DNA of 64,000 nt from Egibacteraceae bacterium (GTDB lineage Bacteria; Actinomycetota; Nitriliruptoria; Euzebyales; Egibacteraceae): contig JAUJMS010000008.1 in NCBI GenBank assembly GCA_030446745.1, positions 1-64,000 of the forward strand, read 5' to 3'. Positions within the stretch are counted from its first letter, which is position 1, and each line of letters starts with the position of its first letter. Shown piece after piece: positions 18,861 to 27,175 of this stretch. The position numbers and the translations under genes were made by a program. Below the pieces are notes generated by a model. It saw nothing but the letters and a program-made list of their open reading frames with translations. It had not been told where the DNA came from and did not search any database.

Positions 18861-19634
18861 ATGTTCATCGAACTCAACGGCGTCAACCACCACTACGTCA
18901 GCAAGGGAGAGGGACCGCCGGTCGTGCTCGTCCACGGGCTCGGCGGCACGCTGCACGTCTGGCACGGCGTCATCGAGAACCTCGCGCTGCACCACCACGT
19001 CGTGGCGCTCGACCTGCGCGGTCACGGCCGCAGCGACGGGACGCGTGGGACGATCTCCATCGCCGGCTTCGCCGCCGACGTCGAAGCGCTGATCGGTGCG
19101 CTCGAGCTGCCCGCGGTCACGCTCGTGGGGCACTCGATGGGGTCGTTGGTGGCGCAGCAGCTCGCGGCGACCCGGCCGGAGCTCGTCGATGCGCTGGTGC
19201 TCGTCGGCGGCATCTCGTACTTCGAGCCGCCGTCGAAGGAGGCGTACCTGCGTCGCGCCGACCTCGTCGAGGCCGACGGGATGGACGCCTTGGTCGACGA
19301 GTGGCTGCCCGGCGCGCTCGCGCCGCGGACCGCCGCAAAGCTGCCGCAGGTGGTCGGGCTGCTGCGCGACATGTTTTTGCGCAACGACCCGAAGGCCTAC
19401 GCGCGGACCTGTCGCGCGCTGGCGAAGGCGCCGACGGTGATGCGCGAGGAGATCGGCCAGCCGACGCTGCTGCTCGTCGGCGACCACGACCGCTCGACGC
19501 CGATCGCGATGACCGAGGAGCTGCACCGCGAGATCCCGGTCTCGCGGGTCGGCGTCATCGCCGGCGCGGCGCACTGGGCGGCGCTGGAGCAGCCCGACGC
19601 GCTGGCGGCCGCGATCCTCGAGTTTCTGACCTGA
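18861..19634 (+). CDS. alpha/beta-fold hydrolase
   Basis: A 257-residue protein of the epoxide-hydrolase/3-oxoadipate-enol-lactonase type. It has the oxyanion HGLGG (about 28-32), the nucleophile elbow GHSMG (about 94-98, Ser in the centre), the acid DHDRST (Asp about 215) and a C-terminal His in AAHWAALEQP. A helical cap lies between, with YFEPPSKEAYLRRADL. A role in opening lactone or ester intermediates is typical but not specific. ATG 18861 has CGGGAG upstream. Confidence 0.88.
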   Translation: MFIELNGVNHHYVSKGEGPPVVLVHGLGGTLHVWHGVIENLALHHHVVALDLRGHGRSDGTRGTISIAGFAADVEALIGALELPAVTLVGHSMGSLVAQQLAATRPELVDALVLVGGISYFEPPSKEAYLRRADLVEADGMDALVDEWLPGALAPRTAAKLPQVVGLLRDMFLRNDPKAYARTCRALAKAPTVMREEIGQPTLLLVGDHDRSTPIAMTEELHREIPVSRVGVIAGAAHWAALEQPDALAAAILEFLT

Positions 19635-19640
19635 CGTCGG

Positions 19641-20471
19641 TCAGGACGGCGGCGTCAAGTCGCCGCGGGGTGGCGCGTACTGGCCGCCGGGCGGCACCGC
19701 CGAGGTCGGCGCCCCACGCTGCTGGTAGCGCGCGGCGAGGCAGCGCAGGAACAGCTCGTCGTCGACGTCGGGCGGGCGGTGGTCGCCGACGCGCGGGCCG
19801 AGCGCCCCGGCGAGCCGGCCGGCGATGTCCGCGCGAGGCCCGGGCGGCAGCGTGTCGGCGCGAAGCAGGAACGTGCGCACCGCGGCGTAGTCGTCGGGAC
19901 GCAGCCCCGACGGGTCGAGCGTGGCGGCGTACGCGGCCGCCGCCGGCGGGACGGTGAACGACGCCACCTCGAACGGGCGCGCGCCGCTGCGCTCGCGCAC
20001 GACGAGCGTGCCCGCGGCGAGGTCGCCCAGCCGCTGCGACCGGCGCGTCACCAGCGCCGTGATGACCGCGCCGGCCCCGAACGTGAGCGTGAAGTCGACG
20101 AGCTGCAACGCCGCGCGGATCGCGGCGTGGCGGAAGCCCACGGGCGCCCCCTCGACGGTCACGACCCGCAGGCCCATGGCGGCCTTGCCCAGGGTCCGTC
20201 CGCGCCACAGCGTCTCCGCGGCGATCGGGTAGCCGAAGGCCACCAGCAGGTTGAGCACCACCACCACGCTGAGGAACACCCAATCCGGCGTGGCGGAGCC
20301 CGTCGTCCCGAAGGCGGCGAACGCGCCGAGGTTGACCAGCAGCACCACGACGGTCACGACGAGCGCGTCGATGACGTACGCGACGGTTCGCGAGCCGACC
20401 GTCGCCGTCGGGAACTCCAACGCGACGGCCTCCGGCGTCACGAGGCTCACGTCGCCCCATCCCTGCGCCAT
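19641..20471 (-). CDS. RDD-family membrane protein
   Basis: A 276-residue protein. The RDD domain lies at about residues 25-160 with VGSRTVAYVIDALVV (R and D of the family name), a second helix with FLSVVVVLNLLVAFGYPIAAETLWRGRTLGKAAMGLRVV, and RRSQRLGDLAAGTLVV. The C-terminal half is soluble and charged. It is divergent from the SpoIIM gene across only 21 bases. The same pair next to DUF58, MoxR and DUF4350 genes is found in mycobacteria (Rv3691-Rv3695), which suggests a shared envelope or membrane-associated function not yet defined. Confidence 0.9.
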   Translation of the reverse strand: MAQGWGDVSLVTPEAVALEFPTATVGSRTVAYVIDALVVTVVVLLVNLGAFAAFGTTGSATPDWVFLSVVVVLNLLVAFGYPIAAETLWRGRTLGKAAMGLRVVTVEGAPVGFRHAAIRAALQLVDFTLTFGAGAVITALVTRRSQRLGDLAAGTLVVRERSGARPFEVASFTVPPAAAAYAATLDPSGLRPDDYAAVRTFLLRADTLPPGPRADIAGRLAGALGPRVGDHRPPDVDDELFLRCLAARYQQRGAPTSAVPPGGQYAPPRGDLTPPS

Positions 20472-20492
20472 TGCGTCCTATCCTCCCGGCCA

Positions 20493-21542
20493 GTGGACGT
20501 CGACCGCTTCGTCGCCGAGCACCGGCCCGCCTGGGACCGCCTCGATGCGCTCGTGCGGCGCGGCGGCCGCGACGTCGGCCGGCTGACCGCCGCAGAGCTC
20601 GACGAGCTCGTGGCGTCCTACCAGCAGGTCGCGACCCACCTGTCCTACGCACGCACCCGGTTCCGCGACCCCGCGCTGACGGCAACGCTCACGCAGCTGA
20701 CCGCCCGCGCCGGGGCGCTCGTGTACGGTACCCGGCCGCGCAGCTGGGCCGCCCCGCTTCGCTTCTTCGCCGACACTTTCCCCGCGGCGGTGTGGTACGC
20801 GCGGACGTTCGTGGGCGTCGCCGCCGCGCTGTTCCTGGTCCCCGCGGTGATCGTCGGCGTCTGGCTCGCGACATCGCCGCGGGCTCTCGACGTCGCCGCC
20901 CCGCCGGCGCTGCGCGAGGCGTACGTCGAACGCGACTTCGAGGAGTACTACTCGTCGGCGCCGTCGGCGCTGTTCGCCAGCCAGGTCACGACCAACAACA
21001 TCCGCGTGGGCGTCCTCGCCTTTGCCGGCGGCATCCTCGGGTGCGTGCTCACCGCGGTGGTGCTCGTCACGAACGGCGCGGCCGTCGGCGGCGCGGCGGG
21101 CCTGTTCGCCGCGGTCGGGCAGTCGCCGAAGTTCTACGGGCTCATCCTGCCGCACGGGCTGCTCGAGCTGACGGCGGTGTGGGTCGCCGGCGCCGCGGGT
21201 CTCCGGCTGGGCTGGACGCTGGTCGACCCGGGCGACCGCCCGCGTGGGGAGGCCCTCGCCGAGGAGGGGCGCCGCGCGATCGTCATCGTCGTTGGCCTCG
21301 TGGTCGTGTTCGCCGTCGCGGGGCTGATCGAGGGCTTCGTCACCGGCTCCGGTCTGTCGACCGCCGCACGCGTCGGTGTCGGCGTCGTGGTGGAGACCGC
21401 CTTTCTCACGTACGTCGTCGTGCGGGGGCGCGCCGCGGCCGCCCGCGGGCTGACCGGCGCGGTCGGCGAGCAGCGCGACAGCGGCTGGGCCGCGCCGGTC
21501 GGCGGGGCCGGGATCACAGCCGCCCCGTCGCCTTCGCGGTGA
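20493..21542 (+). CDS. stage II sporulation protein M-family membrane protein
   Basis: A 349-residue protein from GTG 20493. A soluble N-terminus (DVDRFVAEHRPAWDRLDALV, then ELVASYQQVATHLSYART) is followed by five or six transmembrane segments from about residue 110. The diagnostic features are the NNIRVGVLAFAGGILGC stretch and the PHGLLEL motif. In Bacillus SpoIIM acts in engulfment, but non-sporulating actinobacteria keep the family beside RDD and MoxR genes. It overlaps the convergent DUF58 gene by 29 bases. Confidence 0.92.
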   Translation: MDVDRFVAEHRPAWDRLDALVRRGGRDVGRLTAAELDELVASYQQVATHLSYARTRFRDPALTATLTQLTARAGALVYGTRPRSWAAPLRFFADTFPAAVWYARTFVGVAAALFLVPAVIVGVWLATSPRALDVAAPPALREAYVERDFEEYYSSAPSALFASQVTTNNIRVGVLAFAGGILGCVLTAVVLVTNGAAVGGAAGLFAAVGQSPKFYGLILPHGLLELTAVWVAGAAGLRLGWTLVDPGDRPRGEALAEEGRRAIVIVVGLVVVFAVAGLIEGFVTGSGLSTAARVGVGVVVETAFLTYVVVRGRAAAARGLTGAVGEQRDSGWAAPVGGAGITAAPSPSR

Positions 21543-22827
21543 GGTAGGCGTCGGCGAGCCGCGGGGCGAGCCGGCCCGGCACCTCGTCGACGACGACGAC
21601 CCCGCGACCGCGCAGCGCGGCGACGGTGCGCCGGCGATCGGCGAGGGCCCGCGCGGCGGCGGCCTTGCGGTAGGCGGCCGCGGCGTCGACGGGCACGGCA
21701 CCTGCCCAGCGATCGAGCTCGGGGTCACGCACCGCCGCGACGACGACGAGGTGGTCACGGCCGACCAGCGGCAAGGCCGGGAGCAGCGTCGCGGCGACCG
21801 CGTGCTCGCTGAGCTCGGTCAGCACGACGAGCAGCGCACGTCGCCGGTAGCGGGTCAGCGTCTCGGCGAACGCGGCACGCACGTCGCTCTCGACCAGCCG
21901 CGGCTCCAAGCGGTACAGCGCCTCGGTGACGCGGGCGAGCTGCCCGCCACGGCTGCCCGGCGCCACGATCCCACGGACGGCGTCAGCGAAGGCGACCAGT
22001 CCCACGCGGTCGCCCAGGCGAGTTCCCACCGTGGTCAGCGCGAGCACCGCGTCCATCGCGTGGTCCAGCCGCGGCACCCCGGCCACGACTCCAGCCATGG
22101 TGCGGCCGCTGTCGACCAGCGCGATGACGGTCTGGTTTCGCTCCTCCCGGTAGACCCGCACGATCGGGCGCCGCGCCCGTGCGGTCGCCGCCCAGTCGAT
22201 CCGGCGGAACTCGTCGTCGACGGTGTAGTCGCGCAGGCTGTCGAACGCCGTGCCGCCGCCGCGGCCGGCCGTCGAGCGCAGCCCCGCCTCGAGCAGTCGG
22301 GCACGCGCCCCGCGCAGCTCGGCGTCGCGTCGCGACGGGAACGCGGGATAGACCCGGATCAGCCCCGGGATGGCGACGGTCGCCTGGCGCGCGGCCAGGC
22401 GCAGCGGGCCGTCGACCCGCAGCGTCACCGCGGTGGGCTCGAAACGACCACGCCGTCGCGGTTGCAGCGTCGTCGCCGCCGCGGCGCGGCCCCGCGGTGG
22501 CACCCGCAGCGTCGCGCGGCGCCGGACCGCGCCAAGCGAGGGGGCAAGCCCGTCGGCCAGCCGCACGGTGACCGCGCGGTCGCTGGGATTGGCCACGCGC
22601 CACGTCAGCGCCACCTCCGCGCCGAGCCCCACGACGTCGGGCACCTCGCGCACGACGTCCAACCGCCGCGGGTCGGGCGCCAGGCGCCAGTCGACCAGCG
22701 CCACGACGACCAGCGCCGCGTCGACGACCGCGAGCGCGACGCCGGGCGGCACAGGCACGATCACGACGATCGCGGCGGCGACCGCCGCCGCGGCGGCGAG
22801 GCGCCACGTCGGCACCGGCAGGCTCAC
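21514..22827 (-). CDS. DUF58 protein (MoxR-associated, vWA-like)
   Basis: A 437-residue protein. Two N-terminal transmembrane helices (about 10-45) lead into a beta domain, then the DUF58 core. RGGGTAFDSLRDYTVDDEFRRIDWAATAR is split by the signature DEFRRIDW, and a vWA-like fold follows with VIALVDSGRTM in the MIDAS position. DUF58 proteins pair with MoxR AAA+ ATPases and are thought to be metal-dependent interaction modules. The start chosen is GTG 22827. A second GTG exactly 50 bases upstream lies in a different frame and ends after 17 codons, because of a tandem duplication at this junction. Confidence 0.92.
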   Translation of the reverse strand: MSLPVPTWRLAAAAAVAAAIVVIVPVPPGVALAVVDAALVVVALVDWRLAPDPRRLDVVREVPDVVGLGAEVALTWRVANPSDRAVTVRLADGLAPSLGAVRRRATLRVPPRGRAAAATTLQPRRRGRFEPTAVTLRVDGPLRLAARQATVAIPGLIRVYPAFPSRRDAELRGARARLLEAGLRSTAGRGGGTAFDSLRDYTVDDEFRRIDWAATARARRPIVRVYREERNQTVIALVDSGRTMAGVVAGVPRLDHAMDAVLALTTVGTRLGDRVGLVAFADAVRGIVAPGSRGGQLARVTEALYRLEPRLVESDVRAAFAETLTRYRRRALLVVLTELSEHAVAATLLPALPLVGRDHLVVVAAVRDPELDRWAGAVPVDAAAAYRKAAAARALADRRRTVAALRGRGVVVVDEVPGRLAPRLADAYLTAKATGRL

Positions 22828-22900
22828 CGCGGCACGGGGACGGCGGCCAGGCGCCGCGTCGGGACCGGCAGGCTCACCGCGGCACAGGGACGGCGGCGAG
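22801..22900. repeat. 2 x 50-bp tandem duplication at the moxR/DUF58 junction
   Basis: Bases 22801-22850 and 22851-22900 are tandem copies differing at 4 of 50 positions. The unit spans the last codons of moxR, its TGA and the GTGA overlap start. The duplication therefore separates what was probably a 4-bp-overlapping gene pair and leaves one start (GTG 22877) leading only to a 17-residue peptide. Confidence 0.9.
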
Positions 22901-23833
22901 CAGGCCGCTGAGCACCCCGTCGGCGGTGCCGCCCTCCAGCTCCACCTCGGGACGAAGCTGCAGGCGGTGGCGCAGCGCCGGCAACGCCACCGCCTTGACG
23001 TCGTCGGGCGTGACGAACGGCTTGGCCGACAGCCACGCCCACGCCTTGGCGGCGGCGAGCAGCATCGTCGTGCCGCGCGGGCTGACGCCCAGCGCCACGG
23101 ACGGGGCCTCGCGCGTCGCGCGGGTGAGGTCGACGACGTAGCCCTGCACCGGCGGCTCGACCCGTACGGCACGCACCTCGGCGCGCGCCGCGTCGAGCAC
23201 GGCGGCGTCGGCGACCGGCACGACGCCGAGCGCGGCGAGGTCGTGCGGATCCATGCCGGCGTCGTGGCGCGCGACGACGGCGCGTTCCTCCTCGGCGGTG
23301 GGATAGCCGACCACGAGCTTGAACAGGAACCGGTCCAGCTGCGCCTCCGGCAGCGGGTAGGTGCCCTCGTACTCGACCGGGTTCTGCGTCGCGACGACGA
23401 TGAAGGGCTCCGGCAGCGCCCGCGCGGCCCCCTCGACCGAGACCTGCCGCTCTTCCATCGCCTCGAGCAACGCGGCCTGGGTCTTCGGCGGCGTGCGGTT
23501 GATCTCGTCGGCGAGCAGCACGTTGGTGAACACCGGCCCCTGGCGGAACGAGAACGTCGACGACGTGGCCGTGTAGACGACCTGACCCGTGACGTCGGAG
23601 GGCATGAGGTCGGGCGTGAACTGGACGCGCCGGTTGTCCAGACGCAGCGCCGCCGCGAGGGTCTTGACCAGCAGCGTCTTCGCGGTGCCGGGGACGCCTT
23701 CGAGCAGCACGTGCCCGCGCACCAGCAGCGCGACGAGCAGCCCGGTGACGACCGCGTCCTGGCCGACCACCGCCTTGCCCACCTCGGCACGCACGGCGTC
23801 GATGGCCGCGCGACTGTCCGGTTCAGGGGTCAT
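22874..23833 (-). CDS. moxR: MoxR-family AAA+ ATPase
   Basis: A 319-residue AAA+ chaperone-type ATPase. Walker A is GVPGTAKT (46-53) and Walker B is LLADEINR. The sensor region carries VVATQNPVEYEGTYPLPEAQLDRF, and the C-terminal lid has the MoxR pattern LGVSPRGTTMLLAAAKAWAW. MoxR proteins work with DUF58/vWA partners in metal insertion or complex assembly. The ATG is at 23833. The gene lies in a compact run with DUF4350 upstream (11-base overlap) and DUF58 downstream. Confidence 0.96.
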   Translation of the reverse strand: MTPEPDSRAAIDAVRAEVGKAVVGQDAVVTGLLVALLVRGHVLLEGVPGTAKTLLVKTLAAALRLDNRRVQFTPDLMPSDVTGQVVYTATSSTFSFRQGPVFTNVLLADEINRTPPKTQAALLEAMEERQVSVEGAARALPEPFIVVATQNPVEYEGTYPLPEAQLDRFLFKLVVGYPTAEEERAVVARHDAGMDPHDLAALGVVPVADAAVLDAARAEVRAVRVEPPVQGYVVDLTRATREAPSVALGVSPRGTTMLLAAAKAWAWLSAKPFVTPDDVKAVALPALRHRLQLRPEVELEGGTADGVLSGLLAAVPVPR

Positions 23834-24944
23834 GACGCCCTCCGGGCTGCAGGGTGACGGCGCGCAGCGACTCGATGCGCCGCGCGAGGTCGACGAACTC
23901 CGCGTCGCCGGCGGGGTCGCGGCCGGCCAAGGCAGCGCGCAGCGCGTCGGCTGGCGCCCCGGTGCGCGCGGCCGCCGCGTCGACGACCGCGTCGTCGTCG
24001 GCGTCGGCGCCAAGGCCGAGCCGCTGGCGCAGCGTGTGGCGCAGGTCGTCGCGCAGGGCGGTCGCCGCGCGGCGGCGGGCCGCCGTGCGCTGCCAGAGGT
24101 TGCCGACCGCGAGGACCAGCTCGGAGCCGGGCACGCGGACGGCGGCCGGCTCGCTGACCGGCCGCCCCAGCCGGCGGGCGCGCCACGCGACGACGACGCC
24201 GAAGGCGATCGCCAGCTGGAGCAGCGCAAGCCGCACCCGGCGGGGCACGAGGTCGCTCAGCCGCTGGTCGCCGCCGCCGGGCAGCGCCAGCGTCAGCACG
24301 TCGACGCGGGTGCCGGGACGCGGGGCGAGCAGAGCGGCGGCGAGCACGGCGTTGTCGGCCTCGCCGAGACCGCCGTTGGTGAGAAACGCCGGCCCGCCGA
24401 CCGCGACGATGCTCCCTGCGCCCTCGTCACGCACGACGAGCCACGCCCCGTCGCCGCGGCGGAAGCAGCCGGTCCCGCCGGGCGGCACCTCGTAGGTTGC
24501 GGGACCGGCGGCGACGACACGCCCGACGTCGGCCAACGCCGCCACCTTGCAGTCCGGCGCAAGGGTGGCGTCCACCAGGGTCAGGGGTTGAGCGCGTGCC
24601 CTTCGCGGACTCAGGTCCGACCGCGGATCGGACACGACGAGGACTCCTCCCGACCGCACCCACGACTGCACCGCCTCACGGGCCGGCGCATCAAGGCCGT
24701 CGCGCAGCAGCAGCGCGACGTCGGTGTCGTCGCTCGGAGCCGCGACGCCGGTAGCGACGTCGGCGCCCAGCTGCTCGAGCAAAAGGACGACCGCCTTGGT
24801 CCCGTCCGCGCCGGTGCTCGACGGATCGAGCGGCAGGCCTCCCTGCGGCGGCCGGGCGGTGAGCACGGCAGCGACGAGGACCAAGACGCCGAGCCCGACG
24901 AGCGGCAGCCAGCGGCGCAGCGCATCGCCGCGGGGACCGTTCAC
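23823..24944 (-). CDS. DUF4350 membrane protein of the MoxR cluster
   Basis: A 373-residue protein from GTG 24944 (4-bp GTGA overlap with the upstream DUF4129 gene). An N-terminal transmembrane helix (RWLPLVGLGVLVLVAAVL) precedes a periplasmic-type DUF4350 domain. That domain carries STGADGTKAVVLLLEQLGADV, SGGVLVVSDPRSDL and VAVGGPAFLTNGGLGEADNA. A second membrane helix (LALLQLAIAFGVVVAWRARR) and a cytoplasmic tail complete it. Homologues sit beside MoxR in other actinobacteria. The domain resembles ligand-binding Rossmann-like folds of unknown function. Confidence 0.88.
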   Translation of the reverse strand: MNGPRGDALRRWLPLVGLGVLVLVAAVLTARPPQGGLPLDPSSTGADGTKAVVLLLEQLGADVATGVAAPSDDTDVALLLRDGLDAPAREAVQSWVRSGGVLVVSDPRSDLSPRRARAQPLTLVDATLAPDCKVAALADVGRVVAAGPATYEVPPGGTGCFRRGDGAWLVVRDEGAGSIVAVGGPAFLTNGGLGEADNAVLAAALLAPRPGTRVDVLTLALPGGGDQRLSDLVPRRVRLALLQLAIAFGVVVAWRARRLGRPVSEPAAVRVPGSELVLAVGNLWQRTAARRRAATALRDDLRHTLRQRLGLGADADDDAVVDAAAARTGAPADALRAALAGRDPAGDAEFVDLARRIESLRAVTLQPGGRHDP

Positions 24945-25567
24945 GCGCCGACGCCCGGCCCGCGGCCACCGACCGACGCGGCCGCGAGAACCGCTGCGGT
25001 GGAGCGGCGAAACGCCGTCACGTCGGCCTCGGTCGTCGGCGCGGACCCGTACCACGCGCGCTCGAACACTGCTGTTGCGTCGACCATGGCCTGCGTCGCG
25101 CGCGGGACCCCGGCGCGCACGGCGGCGAGGTACTCGCCCGCGGTGCGCCCTGGGACCTCCTCGACGAGGCCCGCGCCGGCGAGGTCCGCGACCAGCGCCC
25201 GGTACAGGCAGCGCACCGCCACGCGCCAGCGGCCCGCAAGTGTGGCGGCCTCGGCGTCGGCGCGCCACGCCGCCCCGTCGCGCCGCGGCGCGGCGGGGTC
25301 CTGGTCGCGGCGGCGGACGTCCCGGCGGACCGTGCGCCCGAACCGCAGCGCGACGACGGCGACCGCCGTGACGGCGACGACGACGATCGCGGTGCCGAGC
25401 AGCGAGCCGCGCCCACTGCCGCCGGCGACCTCTAGCACCCGCCCGAGCGCGTCGAGGAACGCCCGGACGACGCGGTCAAGCGGTGTCGGGCGCAGCGGGC
25501 GAAACTCGGGGCGCGACAGGATCTCGGCGGCGACCCGGCGGACCTCTTCGGCGCCGGTCGTGGGCAC
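24941..25567 (-). CDS. DUF4129 membrane protein
   Basis: A 208-residue protein from GTG 25567. It has one central membrane helix (LLGTAIVVVAVTAVAVVALRF, about residues 57-77). The DUF4129 signature follows: AAWRADAEAATLAGRWRVAV, RCLYRALVADLAGAGLV and EEVPGRTAGEYLAAV. Such proteins often accompany transglutaminase-like or MoxR/DUF58 genes. Position and overlaps place it in the same operon as the DUF4350, MoxR and DUF58 genes. Confidence 0.88.
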   Translation of the reverse strand: MPTTGAEEVRRVAAEILSRPEFRPLRPTPLDRVVRAFLDALGRVLEVAGGSGRGSLLGTAIVVVAVTAVAVVALRFGRTVRRDVRRRDQDPAAPRRDGAAWRADAEAATLAGRWRVAVRCLYRALVADLAGAGLVEEVPGRTAGEYLAAVRAGVPRATQAMVDATAVFERAWYGSAPTTEADVTAFRRSTAAVLAAASVGGRGPGVGA

Positions 25568-25574
25568 CGGCAGG

Positions 25575-26654
25575 TCAGCCAGCGCGACCGCCGGGCGACA
25601 GGTCGCCGCCGGCCGCGTCGGCGGCGCGGGGGGCCTCGACGGAACGCGCGAGCCGGTCGAGGTCGAAGCCCTCGGTGCGGATGCGGGTGTCGAAGTAGGT
25701 CAACACGACGGCGTTGGTGAACAGCGGCGTCGTTGCGAGCGTCGCGACGATCGTGCCGACTGCCGCCAGGACGTAGCCGACCGTGCCGCTGAACAAGCCG
25801 CCCGGGACGGTCAGCGGCAACGCGATGACGAAACCGACGATCGCGCCGACGATCAGGGCGAGGATCAGCGTCCCCAACAGCGCCCAGAACCGCGAGCGGA
25901 CCATCCGTGCGGAACGTCGCAGTGCGACGACGGGTCCGGTGCGCTCGACGACGACGACGGCGGGAAAGAAGACGAACAGGAAGCGCACGACGAGCGCGAC
26001 GACGAGGCCCAGAAAAAAGGCGATGACGCCGGCAACGATCGGCCCCGGCGCGGGCCCCCCGGCGATGCCGACGGCGATCAGCAAGACGCCTGGCACCAAC
26101 GCCACAGCTGCCAAGAGGGTGGGGCCGAGCAACGACGCGCCGAGCAGCGCCCAGTACCGCTCGCCGGTGCGGCGCAGGACCGGTCCAGGCTCGGGTCGCT
26201 CTCCGAGGTAGCCCTGCGCCGCGATCGCGGCGGTGACGCCGCTGACGAACGGTGTCACAAAGACGCCTACGACGAACGGCCCCGCCAATGCCGCGACGGC
26301 GAGCGCGAGGTTCCGGTTGGCGGCCAACGCGGCCTGGGCGCCGACGGGATCGCGGAACGCGTCGAGTATGCCGAGGCCGGCGTTGGCCTGTCGCTGGAGG
26401 TAGACGACGACGAGGTTGACGGGGACCACCACGACGCCCAGCGCGAGTGCGTACGTGCGCCAGTGACGCACGAGCAGGCGGAACATCCCGTCGAGGACGT
26501 CACCGAGGTCAAGCGGCCGCAGCGCCGGAGCAGCTACTCCGGGGGTCGCCGGCGGTGCCCCCGCCGACGGCGCCGAACCCCACCCCGACTCGCCGGGCGC
26601 CCCGGACGGATCAGCGCCCTGACCGGGTGTCTCCCACGGCGGCTGGCCCCCCAT
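25575..26654 (-). CDS. multi-spanning membrane protein with Pro/Gly-rich N-terminus
   Basis: A 359-residue protein. Residues 1-45 are a low-complexity Pro/Gly/Ala cytoplasmic leader. RPLDLGDVLDGMFRLLVRHW then opens a six-helix membrane domain, with segments around 65-85, 115-140, 165-190, 200-225, 260-285 and 290-315. It ends LTYFDTRIRTEGFDLDRLAR. This is the pattern of the glycerophosphodiester-phosphodiesterase-like or DUF7847 membrane domain common in actinobacteria. It probably heads the MoxR-cluster operon, since its stop is 7 bases before the DUF4129 start. Function unknown. Confidence 0.82.
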   Translation of the reverse strand: MGGQPPWETPGQGADPSGAPGESGWGSAPSAGAPPATPGVAAPALRPLDLGDVLDGMFRLLVRHWRTYALALGVVVVPVNLVVVYLQRQANAGLGILDAFRDPVGAQAALAANRNLALAVAALAGPFVVGVFVTPFVSGVTAAIAAQGYLGERPEPGPVLRRTGERYWALLGASLLGPTLLAAVALVPGVLLIAVGIAGGPAPGPIVAGVIAFFLGLVVALVVRFLFVFFPAVVVVERTGPVVALRRSARMVRSRFWALLGTLILALIVGAIVGFVIALPLTVPGGLFSGTVGYVLAAVGTIVATLATTPLFTNAVVLTYFDTRIRTEGFDLDRLARSVEAPRAADAAGGDLSPGGRAG

Positions 26655-26694
26655 GTGTCCTCCAGTCGTGCGTCCGCGTTCCCGCGGCCGCAGC

Positions 26695-27150
26695 CTAGCG
26701 ACCGGCCCGGTCGCTCACGCGCGCGCGCCGGTCGACGTCGACGTCTGCGAGCGCCGCCTCGGTGCGCAGCGCCTCCGCGTCGGGCGGCAGCGGCGCGGCA
26801 CGCGTTCCGGACCCCTCGACGGGCCGCCGGGGCGCCAGCCCCCCGGCCGCGTCCGGTTCAAGACCCAGACGCAGAGCCGCCCGGGTCCGCGCCCTGGCGA
26901 CGACCTCGGGGGGCGCGACCGCAAGCAGGTCGCCGTAGGCCCGCGCCAGCGTCTCGAAGTACAGGTCCACCGTCGCGAGGTCGTATCCCGGAAAGGCGAG
27001 CGGGAAGTCGACCCGCGCGAGGTCGCCAGGGGTCGGCAGCACGGTCCAGTCTGGCGGCTGCGGTCCGGCCTGCAGCTCACCAGAGTCTCGGTAGTACGCG
27101 AGCAGCACGGCGACGAGGCCGATGACGCTCGCGACGATCGCGACGGGCAT
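26695..27150 (-). CDS. DivIVA-domain-like membrane-anchored small protein
   Basis: A 151-residue protein. An N-terminal membrane helix (VAIVASVIGLVAVLLAYY) is followed by VDFPLAFPGYDLATVDLYFETLARAY (about 47-72), which fits the short DivIVA-domain motif of actinobacterial small proteins, then a helical, charged C-terminus. DivIVA motifs sense membrane curvature or mark poles. It is divergent from folP2 with just 25 bases between starts. A DivIVA-like gene near folP2 also occurs in mycobacteria (the Rv1207-Rv1209 region). Confidence 0.65.
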   Translation of the reverse strand: MPVAIVASVIGLVAVLLAYYRDSGELQAGPQPPDWTVLPTPGDLARVDFPLAFPGYDLATVDLYFETLARAYGDLLAVAPPEVVARARTRAALRLGLEPDAAGGLAPRRPVEGSGTRAAPLPPDAEALRTEAALADVDVDRRARVSDRAGR

Positions 27151-27175
27151 GAGCGGCACTCTACGATGCGAGGCG

